NCBI GenBank assembly: GCA_964468725.1
Contig: CAYXVU010000189.1
Coordinates: forward strand, 1-11,912
DNA: 11,912 nucleotides
Reading direction: 5' to 3'
Source: CAYXVU01 sp964468725
Lineage (GTDB): Bacteria > Acidobacteriota > Blastocatellia > UBA7656
Each line of letters begins with the position of its first letter. Position 1 is the stretch's first letter. Position numbers and translations under genes: made by a program. Positions 1 to 7,400 of the stretch are shown here, piece by piece. A model generated the notes under the pieces. It searched no databases and had not been told where the DNA came from. It worked only from the letters and a program-made list of their open reading frames with translations.

Positions 1-465
1 GACCGCATCGGCGCGGCAGGCGGCAGTTATGGCGGTTATATGGTCAACTGGATTTTGGGACACAACACTGATCCGCGCGTCAAATTCAAAGCCTTAGTGT
101 CGCATGCAGGGGTGTATAATTTGACGAGCATGTACGGTGCGACCGAAGAGTTGTGGTTCACGGATTGGGAGTTCAAAGGAACACCGTGGAACAACCCTCA
201 GATGTATGCGCGTTGGTCGCCCCACCTGTTTGCGAAAAGTTTCAAAACGCCAACGCTTGTGGTTCACGGCGAGTTGGATTACCGCGTGCCCTATACAGAA
301 GGCTTGCAACTCTTTACGGCATTGCAACAGCAAGGGGTTGACTCGAAACTATTGGTCTACCCCGACGAAGGACACTGGGTCTTGAAGCCTCAAAATTCCG
401 AGTTGTGGTATGACACGGTGCTCGGTTGGTTTGATCGCTATCTCAAACCGAAATCGCAGCCCTGA
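1..465 (+). CDS. S9-type (prolyl oligopeptidase family) serine peptidase, C-terminal part
   Basis: This reading frame is open from base 1 and ends at TGA 463-465, so 154 residues are visible and the N-terminal part lies outside the window. The visible part is an alpha/beta-hydrolase catalytic domain. The nucleophile elbow GGSYGGY is at the very start, with the serine codon at 25-27. The acid residue is in HGELDYRVP (Asp codon 277-279) and the histidine is in DEGHWV (His codon 373-375). Order and spacing fit the C-terminal domain of S9 peptidases such as dipeptidyl/acylaminoacyl peptidases, which cleave short peptides, often in the periplasm. The missing N-terminal part would normally be a beta-propeller plus a signal peptide; neither can be checked here. 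The ATG at 40 is internal and not a start. The next gene is convergent. Family assignment is firm; substrate and location are not known. Confidence 0.93.
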   Translation, partial: DRIGAAGGSYGGYMVNWILGHNTDPRVKFKALVSHAGVYNLTSMYGATEELWFTDWEFKGTPWNNPQMYARWSPHLFAKSFKTPTLVVHGELDYRVPYTEGLQLFTALQQQGVDSKLLVYPDEGHWVLKPQNSELWYDTVLGWFDRYLKPKSQP

Positions 466-475
466 TAACGACGAA

Positions 476-516
476 GCGCACAGCGAAAAGGAATTCTCCT
501 CTTTCTCGCTGTGCGC
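476..516. terminator. Hairpin between convergent genes, possible bidirectional terminator
   Basis: The 11-base arm GCGCACAGCGA (476-486) pairs perfectly with TCGCTGTGCGC (506-516). After one mismatch, five further pairs (488-492 with 500-504, one of them G-U) close a short loop. It sits 10 bases after the peptidase stop and 26 bases from the stop of the convergent TPR gene, the usual place for a shared terminator. The T tract is weak on the plus strand (TTT directly after the stem) and absent on the minus strand, so it may only protect 3' ends. Confidence 0.45.
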
Positions 517-541
517 TTTGCGTAGTTGGATTGCAACTGGA

Positions 542-1579
542 TTATTGCCCGCCGCCGCTTGCGTGTTCGAGGTCTTTCAACATTGCGCGGGCGCGCTTTG
601 CCATCTCACCGCTTGGCACCTTTTCCAGAAACCAGTTTAACTCTCGAATGGCTAAGTCGTTCTCGCCTTTCTTGATATAGACCTGAGCGCGATAGAAATG
701 CGCGACGACGTAATCCGATCCTCCTAATGACTGGGCTTTCCCCAATTCGATGAAGGCGCGGTCTAGTTCATCCGTTTCGAGGGCTGCGATGCCTAGATAG
801 AGGCGCGCGGCAGGTGATGCACTATTGATCAAGACGGCTTGGTTGAGTTGATCGAGGGCATCGGTAAACTTTCTCGTGTCAACCAGGGCGATACCGAGGT
901 TGAGACGTGGGTTGAACGATTTGGCGTTGATTTGGATGGCGGATTCGAACTGTTCAATCGCTTGCTCATACTTTTTGAGTTTCAGATACTGTACGCCAAG
1001 ATCGTTGCGCGCCATCAGATAGGGAGGGTGAATCGTAATGGCGCTTTGGAATCGTTCGATGGCTTCGTTAATCTTTCCTTCTCCGGCAAGTTTGACGCCG
1101 TTCTCGAACTCTTTCTTGGCGGCTGCCGGGACGTTTTGGCTGAGTTCCTCAACCGATACGACTTCGCCCGCCGCCTTTTTCTCTTCGGATTCCCCGCGCT
1201 CTTTTAGCGGCAACATTAATCTGATGTGGGTGCCGCGAATTAAGCGTACTTCTTGGGTTGTCAGATCATAGAGCTTTTTATCAGCAGAGACCTCGATGGT
1301 GTAATTGCCTTCGCGCAAGCCCTGAAATCCGAATTCGCCCTGATTATCGGTGTACAGCACCATGCCCGGATCGGTCAAACTGCTCAAAGTGATGCGAACG
1401 CGTTCATTGACCGGTTGGCCGGATGGCAACACTACTCTTCCGGTAATGCTTCCGCTACCTCGCGGTTCTCCCGATGGGTTGCCGATCCTCGGGCGATCCT
1501 GTTGTGCAAAAACATTAGCCGAAAGGCACAGTAAAACCATGCCGAGGAAACTGATTCGCATTGGGAGTCGGATTATCAT
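542..1579 (-). CDS. Secreted TPR protein with N-terminal carboxypeptidase regulatory-like domain
   Basis: A 345-residue protein of unknown specific role. A signal peptide is clear: a hydrophobic stretch at about residues 9-22 is followed by a VFA-Q cleavage site near residue 25. Residues about 41-125 resemble a carboxypeptidase regulatory-like (CarboxypepD_reg, Ig-like) beta-sandwich, with SITGRVV, then DNQGEFGFQGL and GNYTIEV. From residue 153 onward five TPR units follow with an exact 34-residue period (starting near 153, 187, 221, 255 and 289), a fold used for protein-protein binding. The start is ATG 1577-1579 because GGAGG (1586-1590) lies 6 bases upstream; an in-frame ATG at 1643-1645 has no such site and would put extra residues before the signal peptide. 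The short tail ends ASGGGQ. The gene is convergent with the peptidase and has its own predicted promoter. A scaffold or envelope-assembly role is inference only. Confidence 0.85.
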   Translation of the reverse strand: MIIRLPMRISFLGMVLLCLSANVFAQQDRPRIGNPSGEPRGSGSITGRVVLPSGQPVNERVRITLSSLTDPGMVLYTDNQGEFGFQGLREGNYTIEVSADKKLYDLTTQEVRLIRGTHIRLMLPLKERGESEEKKAAGEVVSVEELSQNVPAAAKKEFENGVKLAGEGKINEAIERFQSAITIHPPYLMARNDLGVQYLKLKKYEQAIEQFESAIQINAKSFNPRLNLGIALVDTRKFTDALDQLNQAVLINSASPAARLYLGIAALETDELDRAFIELGKAQSLGGSDYVVAHFYRAQVYIKKGENDLAIRELNWFLEKVPSGEMAKRARAMLKDLEHASGGGQ

Positions 1580-1585
1580 CTGGTG

Positions 1586-1590
1586 CCTCC
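1586..1590 (-). promoter_or_regulatory. Ribosome binding site of the TPR gene
   Basis: GGAGG on the minus strand, 6 bases before ATG 1577-1579. It decides between this start and the in-frame ATG 66 bases upstream. Confidence 0.8.
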
Positions 1591-1677
1591 AAATATCTGT
1601 GAAACGGAATGTGATCGTGTCAATCAAAACCACGTAGACTAGCAAGCCGCGCGGTTCAACCTTTTTACGGTGGCGGC

Positions 1678-1706
1678 ATTGTACAACAAATCATCTGCGG
1701 GGTGAA
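1678..1706 (-). promoter_or_regulatory. Predicted sigma-70-type promoter of the TPR gene
   Basis: On the minus strand, TTCACC (1706-1701, 4 of 6 matches to TTGACA) and TACAAT (1683-1678, 5 of 6 matches to TATAAT) are separated by exactly 17 bases. Transcription would start near 1671, giving a leader of about 92 bases. A perfect TATAAT (1719-1714, minus) lies just upstream but lacks a recognisable -35 box. Confidence 0.5.
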
Positions 1707-1805
1707 TATGTGAATTATAGATATTCCTCTTCGACACGCGCTTTGCCCAACAGATTATTCGGTAAGAGACCGAGCAAGTTGTTATAAACGATCTGCAGGT
1801 ACGGG

Positions 1806-1848
1806 AAATAAAATAAGAGGTTGCCACTGTGCCCGAGCGGCAACCTCT
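1806..1848 (-). terminator. Intrinsic terminator, minus strand
   Basis: A perfect 10-bp stem, AGAGGTTGCC (1816-1825) with GGCAACCTCT (1839-1848), has a 13-base loop. On the minus strand it is followed at once by a T-rich run (TATTTTATTT, 1815-1806); on the plus strand the sequence after it is not T-rich. It therefore points to minus-strand transcription coming from about 1850-2110. It lies upstream of the TPR promoter, so it would also insulate the TPR gene from that transcript. Confidence 0.7.
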
Positions 1849-1878
1849 CTCCAAGTTCAGAACAGAATGGTAGAGATT

Positions 1879-2061
1879 CTAAGGATGTGCGCCCTTTCCA
1901 TAAGCAATCGTAGTACCGTAATGAGAGTTAGCTGCCAAGTTATAGTTTTGAAAGCCTTTAGCCAAATTGAGGCGATCTAAGAGAGGAATGGTTTTTCCAT
2001 GTTTCTGGAAGCCTTTACGAAAAATTGGAAATGGAATTCTGTTACCCTGTGCGCCCCTCAT
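1879..2061 (-). CDS. Possible small protein of 60 residues, unrecognised
   Basis: An open frame from ATG 2059-2061 to TAG 1879-1881, about 30 bases before a good minus-strand terminator. An in-frame ATG at 2089-2091 would give 70 residues but has no ribosome binding site. The 2061 start has GGGGAG (2077-2072) 10 bases upstream, longer than ideal. The peptide is basic, has no signal peptide or membrane segment, and contains KGFQ twice, 19 codons apart (KGFQKH and KGFQNY). It ends in a Gly/Tyr-rich tail (YGTTIAYGKGAHP). I recognise no family. Support is position before a terminator plus an AT-rich region upstream; against it are the weak ribosome binding site and lack of homology. The region could instead be a non-coding RNA. 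Confidence 0.28.
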   Translation of the reverse strand: MRGAQGNRIPFPIFRKGFQKHGKTIPLLDRLNLAKGFQNYNLAANSHYGTTIAYGKGAHP

Positions 2062-2112
2062 AGGGTGCAGTCTCCCCGCGCAATGGAGCATCCGGAAGGG
2101 GAATAATTTATA

Positions 2113-2138
2113 TGGACAGACCGGGAAGATGATATAAT
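2113..2138 (+). promoter_or_regulatory. Predicted promoter of the VWA gene
   Basis: A perfect TATAAT lies at 2133-2138. The best upstream partner is TGGACA (2113-2118, 5 of 6 matches to TTGACA), but its spacing of 14 bases is short. Transcription would start near 2145, giving a leader of about 50 bases. The -10 box is convincing; the -35 is not. Confidence 0.4.
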
Positions 2139-2184
2139 CGCGGCCTCGCCGCTTTACCCAAACCGTGCTGATTTTCTCGCTTTA

Positions 2185-2189
2185 GGAGG
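2185..2189 (+). promoter_or_regulatory. Ribosome binding site of the VWA gene
   Basis: GGAGG, within TTAGGAGGA, 5 bases before ATG 2195. It fixes the start of this gene. Confidence 0.8.
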
Positions 2190-2194
2190 ATGTA

Positions 2195-4327
2195 ATGAAA
2201 AAGATTTTCGTCGCAGGTCTCATCGTCATCTTGTCGGCTGTAGCCTTTCCGCAGACCAGACCTCAGAAGCCCGATGACGATCAACCCATCCGCATCAGTA
2301 CAGAACTTATACAGATTGATGTGGTGGTGACGGACAAAAAGGGTCGCGTCGTTCCAGGCTTGACCAAAGCCGACTTCGAATTGTTCGAAGAGGGGAAAAA
2401 ACAGACCATCAGTTTCTTCGATTACTATGATGCGGGCAAAAATAGCATCAAGACCGGTGTCACGCCGCCAACCTTGACCGATAGCGGGCAAGGGCTGACT
2501 GCCAGCGATGTCAAACGCATCTTCGCCTTTGTCGTTGATGATCTCACGATTCGCATTGATGACCTGGTCTACATTCGGCAGATGCTCACCAACTTCGTAG
2601 ACAATCAAATGCTGTCGACCGACTTGGTGGCCATCATTCGCACCGTTGGCGGCAGAGGCTTGCTGCAACAATTCACCACCGACAAAGCCTTGCTCAAACG
2701 TGCCATCGAATCGCTCACTCCCAGAAATCACCCGTTGAGCACCTTTAACAATGCGCCGAGTGGCCGCATCGCTGGCAGGCCGCAAGCGATTGGCGATGTC
2801 AGCGGCACAGATGTCGGGGAAACAGATGTGCTTGGCGCGATTGACATCACGACCGGCCAACCGATTGATCCCGTCAGCCCGACCGAAGATACCAACAAAA
2901 CGCTCCGGTCATATATGGGACTCGGCACTGCGAGTTTCGTCATTGACAGCATGAAACAACTGCCGGGGCGCAAGTCTCTGGTTTTGGTTTCGAGTGGGTT
3001 GCCCATCTTCAGTTCGCAACAGGGTACGGATGCTGGGAATGTCTCTTACTTTCTCAATCTGTTGGCCGATCAAGCGACCCGCGCGGGAGTTGCCATCCAC
3101 ACGATGGACATTCGCGGCATGGAGGCGCATCGCCCCGTAGCAACCTTTGACGAGACGCCCGGGAAGAGTATGGTGGGGGGGAGCAGTTCTGGCGGCAGCA
3201 CCTCCTTTGGTCGAGTTGCCGATGAAAGCTTGTTGGGGAGAAATCCGGTGGAAGCGCAGCAGGGGTTGCGCGTTCTGGCTTCGGCGACCGGCGGACTGGC
3301 AATCTTGAACAAGAACGATTTCGATGAGGGGTTGGGAAAGATCGTTGAGGCCAACGACGGCTATTACTTGTTGGCCTATACGCCGAGCGATCCGAAGTTC
3401 GATAATAAGTTTCGCAAAGTTGAGGTGAAGGCGAAGGGCGATGGGCTGAAAGTCTATTCCCGACGCGGTTATATCGCCCGCGAAGACCGACCGGCTGCGA
3501 CCCCGACCACGCCACGCGAGCAACTCTTGGTCGCCATCAAATCGCCCCTTGCGCAACGCGACATCAGTTTTGATGCCATGCTGCTCTACAAAGCCGCGCT
3601 GCCCAATCAAGGAGCCCTAGACATCTACCTCTCGATTGATGCGTCAAAACTGAAATTCGACCTGGTAGAGGGCAAGCAGCAAGCCAAGTATGACATTGCC
3701 GGATTTGTCTTTGATGAGTTTGGCCGGTTGCGCGGCGGCACCAGCGAGACGGTAACCGTATCCCTGACGCCGGAAGAACTGAACCGAGGCGGCGCGGTCA
3801 GCTTGCCCTATACTGCTACCGATATCAAACTGCCGCCCGGAAATTATCAAGTGCGCCTAGCTGTGCGAGATAATAAGACCAACAGCCTTGGCACGATCTC
3901 GCGCTATTTGGAAGTGCCCGATCTCTCAAAAGGCCGCTTCTATGCCAGCAGCCTGCTATTGGGGGCGGTTCCGCCGGGCGATGCGAGTGCCAACTCCTCA
4001 GTGCCGCTGCCGGGCAATCGCCGCATCGCGCGCAAAAGCGACCTGCGCTATGCCCTGTTCGTCTACAATCCGAAAGTGAAGGATGGAAAACCACAAGTCA
4101 AAACCCAGCTTTCCATCAGCCAGAACGGACAAGTCATCTTCACGGAGCCGGAGCAGGTCTTAGCGCCGAGCGGCAACCCGGCTTCCGGGATGCTCAAGTG
4201 GGGACAATTGGGGTTGTCAAGCGCCAAGCCCGGCAGGTATACCTTGACCCTGACGGTCACTGATATGCTGGCCGATAAAAAGTCTCAAACCCTCGTTCGC
4301 AGCATGGACTTCGTGGTCGTCAACTAA
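2195..4327 (+). CDS. Secreted VWA-domain protein, VWFA-related Acidobacterial domain family
   Basis: A 710-residue exported protein. The signal peptide is MKKIFVAGLIVILSAVA, with likely cleavage after residue 17. Residues about 34-77 (IDVVVTDKKGRVVPGLTKADFELFEEG) form the typical N-terminal strand region. A VWA-like domain spans about 108-430: AFVVDDLTIR for the first strand, GRKSLVLVSSGLP at 258-270, and the hallmark YYLLAYTPS...KFRKVEVKAK...YSRRGYIA at 390-428. This order is characteristic of the acidobacterial VWA family. Strand one has DDLT rather than the canonical DxSxS metal site, so metal binding is uncertain. An insert of about 50 residues (184-235) interrupts the domain. Residues 440-710 look beta-rich but are not recognised. 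A run of seven G (3175-3181) encodes part of a Gly/Ser-rich loop and the frame stays open through it. The stop is TAA 4325-4327. Its role is unknown; adhesion or matrix binding is inference. Confidence 0.87.
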   Translation: MKKIFVAGLIVILSAVAFPQTRPQKPDDDQPIRISTELIQIDVVVTDKKGRVVPGLTKADFELFEEGKKQTISFFDYYDAGKNSIKTGVTPPTLTDSGQGLTASDVKRIFAFVVDDLTIRIDDLVYIRQMLTNFVDNQMLSTDLVAIIRTVGGRGLLQQFTTDKALLKRAIESLTPRNHPLSTFNNAPSGRIAGRPQAIGDVSGTDVGETDVLGAIDITTGQPIDPVSPTEDTNKTLRSYMGLGTASFVIDSMKQLPGRKSLVLVSSGLPIFSSQQGTDAGNVSYFLNLLADQATRAGVAIHTMDIRGMEAHRPVATFDETPGKSMVGGSSSGGSTSFGRVADESLLGRNPVEAQQGLRVLASATGGLAILNKNDFDEGLGKIVEANDGYYLLAYTPSDPKFDNKFRKVEVKAKGDGLKVYSRRGYIAREDRPAATPTTPREQLLVAIKSPLAQRDISFDAMLLYKAALPNQGALDIYLSIDASKLKFDLVEGKQQAKYDIAGFVFDEFGRLRGGTSETVTVSLTPEELNRGGAVSLPYTATDIKLPPGNYQVRLAVRDNKTNSLGTISRYLEVPDLSKGRFYASSLLLGAVPPGDASANSSVPLPGNRRIARKSDLRYALFVYNPKVKDGKPQVKTQLSISQNGQVIFTEPEQVLAPSGNPASGMLKWGQLGLSSAKPGRYTLTLTVTDMLADKKSQTLVRSMDFVVVN

Positions 4328-4375
4328 CAACAAAGCGGATGCTTCGCCGCATTCTGAAGAGAGCAAATAGCCAAG

Positions 4376-4412
4376 AAAAAAGGGGAACCGCAAGGTTCCC
4401 CCTAATTTTTTT
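4376..4412. terminator. Bidirectional intrinsic terminator shared by the VWA and TonB receptor genes
   Basis: An 8-bp stem, GGGGAACC (4382-4389) with GGTTCCCC (4394-4401), is closed by a GCAA tetraloop of the stable GNRA type. It is flanked by a run of A (4376-4381) and a run of T (4406-4412). It therefore works as a terminator read in either direction. It lies 54 bases after the VWA stop and 27 bases from the stop of the convergent receptor gene. Confidence 0.88.
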
Positions 4413-4428
4413 GCCGTGAGGCAGACGA

Positions 4429-7400
4429 CTAGAAGATGAACTTCAAGCCGAACTGAAGGGCACGACGAGCATACTCGGCGCCCGTTTGATCGTTGAAGCC
4501 GTCCGGCGAACCGGCGTCTTCGATGAAGCGATCAGGAATCGCTCCGCTGGCGATAAAGCCGACGCCAGGATTCGGATGGTTCAGAGCGTTGAACATATCG
4601 AAGGTGAAGCGGAGTCTCTTCGTTTCATCAATCTTGATGTTCTTGAAGATACCCAGATTCAGGTTGTTCAATCTTCTGCCAACCTCTGCGCCGCGCGGCA
4701 CATCGCCGAATGGATTGTTGAATATCTTCGCTGCGCCGGGGCCGTTGAAGATGAAGCGAACCTGATCCTTGTTCACTTCAACCAAGCGACCATTGTTCAG
4801 CGCACTGAAGTCATAGAAGCCGCTGAGATTGCGAATCGGAATCGAGGCCAGGCCAAAGAGTGGTCCTCCCAAAATCGCAGCATCAATCTGGCTGATGCCA
4901 ACCGAGTCACGCGGTGCGTCCGGATTGCCGTAGAAGGGGCGCAGATTGTCTTGCCCTAAGAATGCGCCTGTCCAGCCTGTATCATCATAGGAAAGGCTTC
5001 CAAACCCATTCAGGACGAGGAACTGCGATGGCGTGAAGCGCAGACCATTGGCCAAGAAGTACGTGCCATTGACCTGCCAGCCGCCGAGTATGCGGCCAAC
5101 CACACCGGACTGTTCTTTGTAGAACGGCAGATCCCAAATCCAGTTCATTGAGAGGGCGTGGCGGCGGTCAAAGCCCGAATAACTCTTCTCCAACGCATTG
5201 GTATTGAACGGGCTTTGCGAACCCGCAGATTCCTGGAAGGAGAAGACTTCGCTGGCGTTGTCGAGCGCTTTTGACCAAGTGTAGGACAGGCCATAGGTCA
5301 GTTGATTGAAGAGTCTGCCCTGATAGCGCGTTTGCAGCGAGTGGTAAATCGAATTCGCTGTGTTTTCGCGCGAACGAACCAGCGCCTGCGGCAAGACACG
5401 ACCATTGCACGCATTCGCTTCGTTCAAGGTCGTGGTCGCTGGATTGTCAACGCACGCTCCGGTGCCGGCAACCTGAGCCGTGATGCCTGGCGGCAACAGG
5501 TTCGGGAAGGCCGGGAAGGTGATGGTTTGACCCAACGGCTGGCCGAAAATGTTGGTGCTGCGCGAAAAGCCATTGAGGAAACGATCAACGCGCGGGTTGC
5601 GATTGAGAGTTTGGAAGAGCCCCGTGCCTTTGGTGGCGACCCAACGAGCTTCGACCACATTGTCGCGGGTGATCTCTCTCTGGATGCCGAACGAGAATTG
5701 CTGGGCATACGGCAGGTAGAAATCTTTCGAGACGATGGTTTGGTTGAAGAAGCGCGGATCGAACAAATTCCTGGCAATGAGGTTGTTGCTGCGTGCAAAT
5801 TCCTGTACTGCCGCTCCGGTCGGATTATTGGAAGGCAGCGGGAAGAGCACGGCTGCCGGAGACGCCGGATTGTTTGTTGTATTGAGGAACACCAACGGCG
5901 ACGAGGTCGAAATGTTCAGCAACAGATTGTAGAACGGCGGATCATACGCTATCGAATAGCCGCCGCGAATGACGGTCGTATCCTGATCGCCGAACAGCAT
6001 CTTGCTCATACGGCCATCACCGAAGTTCGGACGATAGGCGAAGCCGATGCGCGGTGCAAAGTTGTTTTTGTCTGCCGGAAGCCGACCGAAGGTACGGGCT
6101 TCGAGGGGCAGATTCTGACGCCACAGAGCCGTCTGCGGGTTGGATTCAGTTGCAATGCTCAGATCGGCTAGCGTGTTGATCGGTTGCCCGATGTATTCAT
6201 AGCGCACGCCCAGATTGAGCGTCAGGTTGTCCTTGATGCGCCAGTCGTCGTTGAGGTAGTAGAACTGATCCGTCTCTTTGTAGCTGATCTTGACCGTTCC
6301 GGCTGCCAGGTTCACAAACGACGGACGGTTCTGAATGATCGCGTTGCCATTCGGGAAGCGGAACGCGCCATTGACGTTGGGCAAGAACGGAACCGCATTA
6401 TCCAACCGACGAATGTCAGCGCCCATCTTCAATTGATGACGACCCAGGGTCTTCGAATAGTTGTCGGCGAATTGGAAGACTTCGACCACGCGCCCTTGCG
6501 GCAAGTTGGTGGCTCCGCCGATGGTTTGAATGTTGGTTCCTGTGCTGCTACGGAACCCCGTGAAGCTGATATTGGCCAACGTGGTGCTAATGTCATCCGG
6601 GTGGGTGATGCAGCCGCGGACCGTACCTTCGCAACCGCCGCCGAAGATCACGCTCAGCTTGTTGTAGATGAAGCGGAACTCATTGACCGAGCTATTCGAC
6701 AGTTGGCTGGTGAACTGCGCGCTGCCAACATTACTGCTGAAGGGGATGTCGCCGGTAAAGCCATTCGATCCGCCCAGTTGGTCTTTTCCATCATCTCTCT
6801 GATAGAGGTGACGATACCAAACCGAATGTTTCGAGTTGATTGACCAGTCGCCGCGAGCGCTGAATTCTTGCTGATCGGTCGGCCTGGAAAATTCGCGTTG
6901 CGGATAAGCTACGCGGAAGGTCTGACCGCCGAGCGACAAGGTTTCACGTCCGAGATCGGCGCGTTCACTGAGCGAACCGAAATCATTGAGCGCGAAAGCC
7001 GAGAAATTCCGCAACACCTGCAAGGCAGGGTTAGAACCGAATCCTGCCAGCGATTCCAATTTTGACAGGTCTTCAGCAACGATGGTCGGGTTGCCGGAGC
7101 GCGCCAGTGCGATTTGGCGTCCGCTGATGTATTGATAGCTGCCGAAGAAGAACAGCTTATCTTTGATGGCCGGGCCGCCGACCGTACCACTGTACACGTT
7201 GTAGAGGAACGGGGTCGGGTCATCACGATCACCGCCGCGTTTCTCGATGTTGGTCAGGGTGTCGAAGAGCTTGCGATCACGGTGCGCCCAAAATGCCGTG
7301 CCGTGCAGATCGTTGGTTCCTGACTTGGTGACGATGTTGACGATGGCACCTTGGTTGCGGCCATACTCTGCCGAGAAGTTATTGGTGATAACTTGGAACT

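Larger units (their letters stand above)
1580..2194. other. 615-base gap between divergent TPR and VWA genes
   Basis: This gap is long for the region. It holds the TPR promoter (1678-1706), a strong minus-strand terminator (1806-1848), a doubtful small ORF (1879-2061, minus), an AT-rich segment with -10-like boxes on both strands (about 2104-2138), and the VWA ribosome binding site. No tRNA or insertion sequence is visible. The terminator implies a third, short minus-strand transcript here that no confident gene explains. Confidence 0.6.

Noticed and set aside
1826..1848. tRNA-like piece GCCCGAGCGG
   Set aside because: It is part of a terminator hairpin; no acceptor stem, anticodon arm or T-loop (GTTCGAATC-like) is found around it.
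1639..1854. A 71-codon minus-strand open frame
   Set aside because: It begins inside the terminator hairpin, overlaps the TPR promoter, and has no ribosome binding site or recognisable features.
1960..2061. Resemblance of the minus strand to a c-di-GMP-I riboswitch (GCACAGGG, later CGTAAAGG)
   Set aside because: Only short pieces match. The expected pairing partners and the conserved 3' segment were not found, and no downstream gene on that strand would be controlled before the terminator.
2108..2860. A 250-codon minus-strand open frame overlapping the VWA gene
   Set aside because: It is antisense to the VWA coding region for most of its length and shows no recognisable domain; the VWA frame has a signal peptide, a ribosome binding site and family motifs.
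5302..6843. Long plus-strand open frames (289 and 219 codons) antisense to the TonB receptor gene
   Set aside because: They lie opposite a confidently assigned coding frame, have no ribosome binding site or family features, and their basic, Arg-rich composition is typical of antisense shadows.
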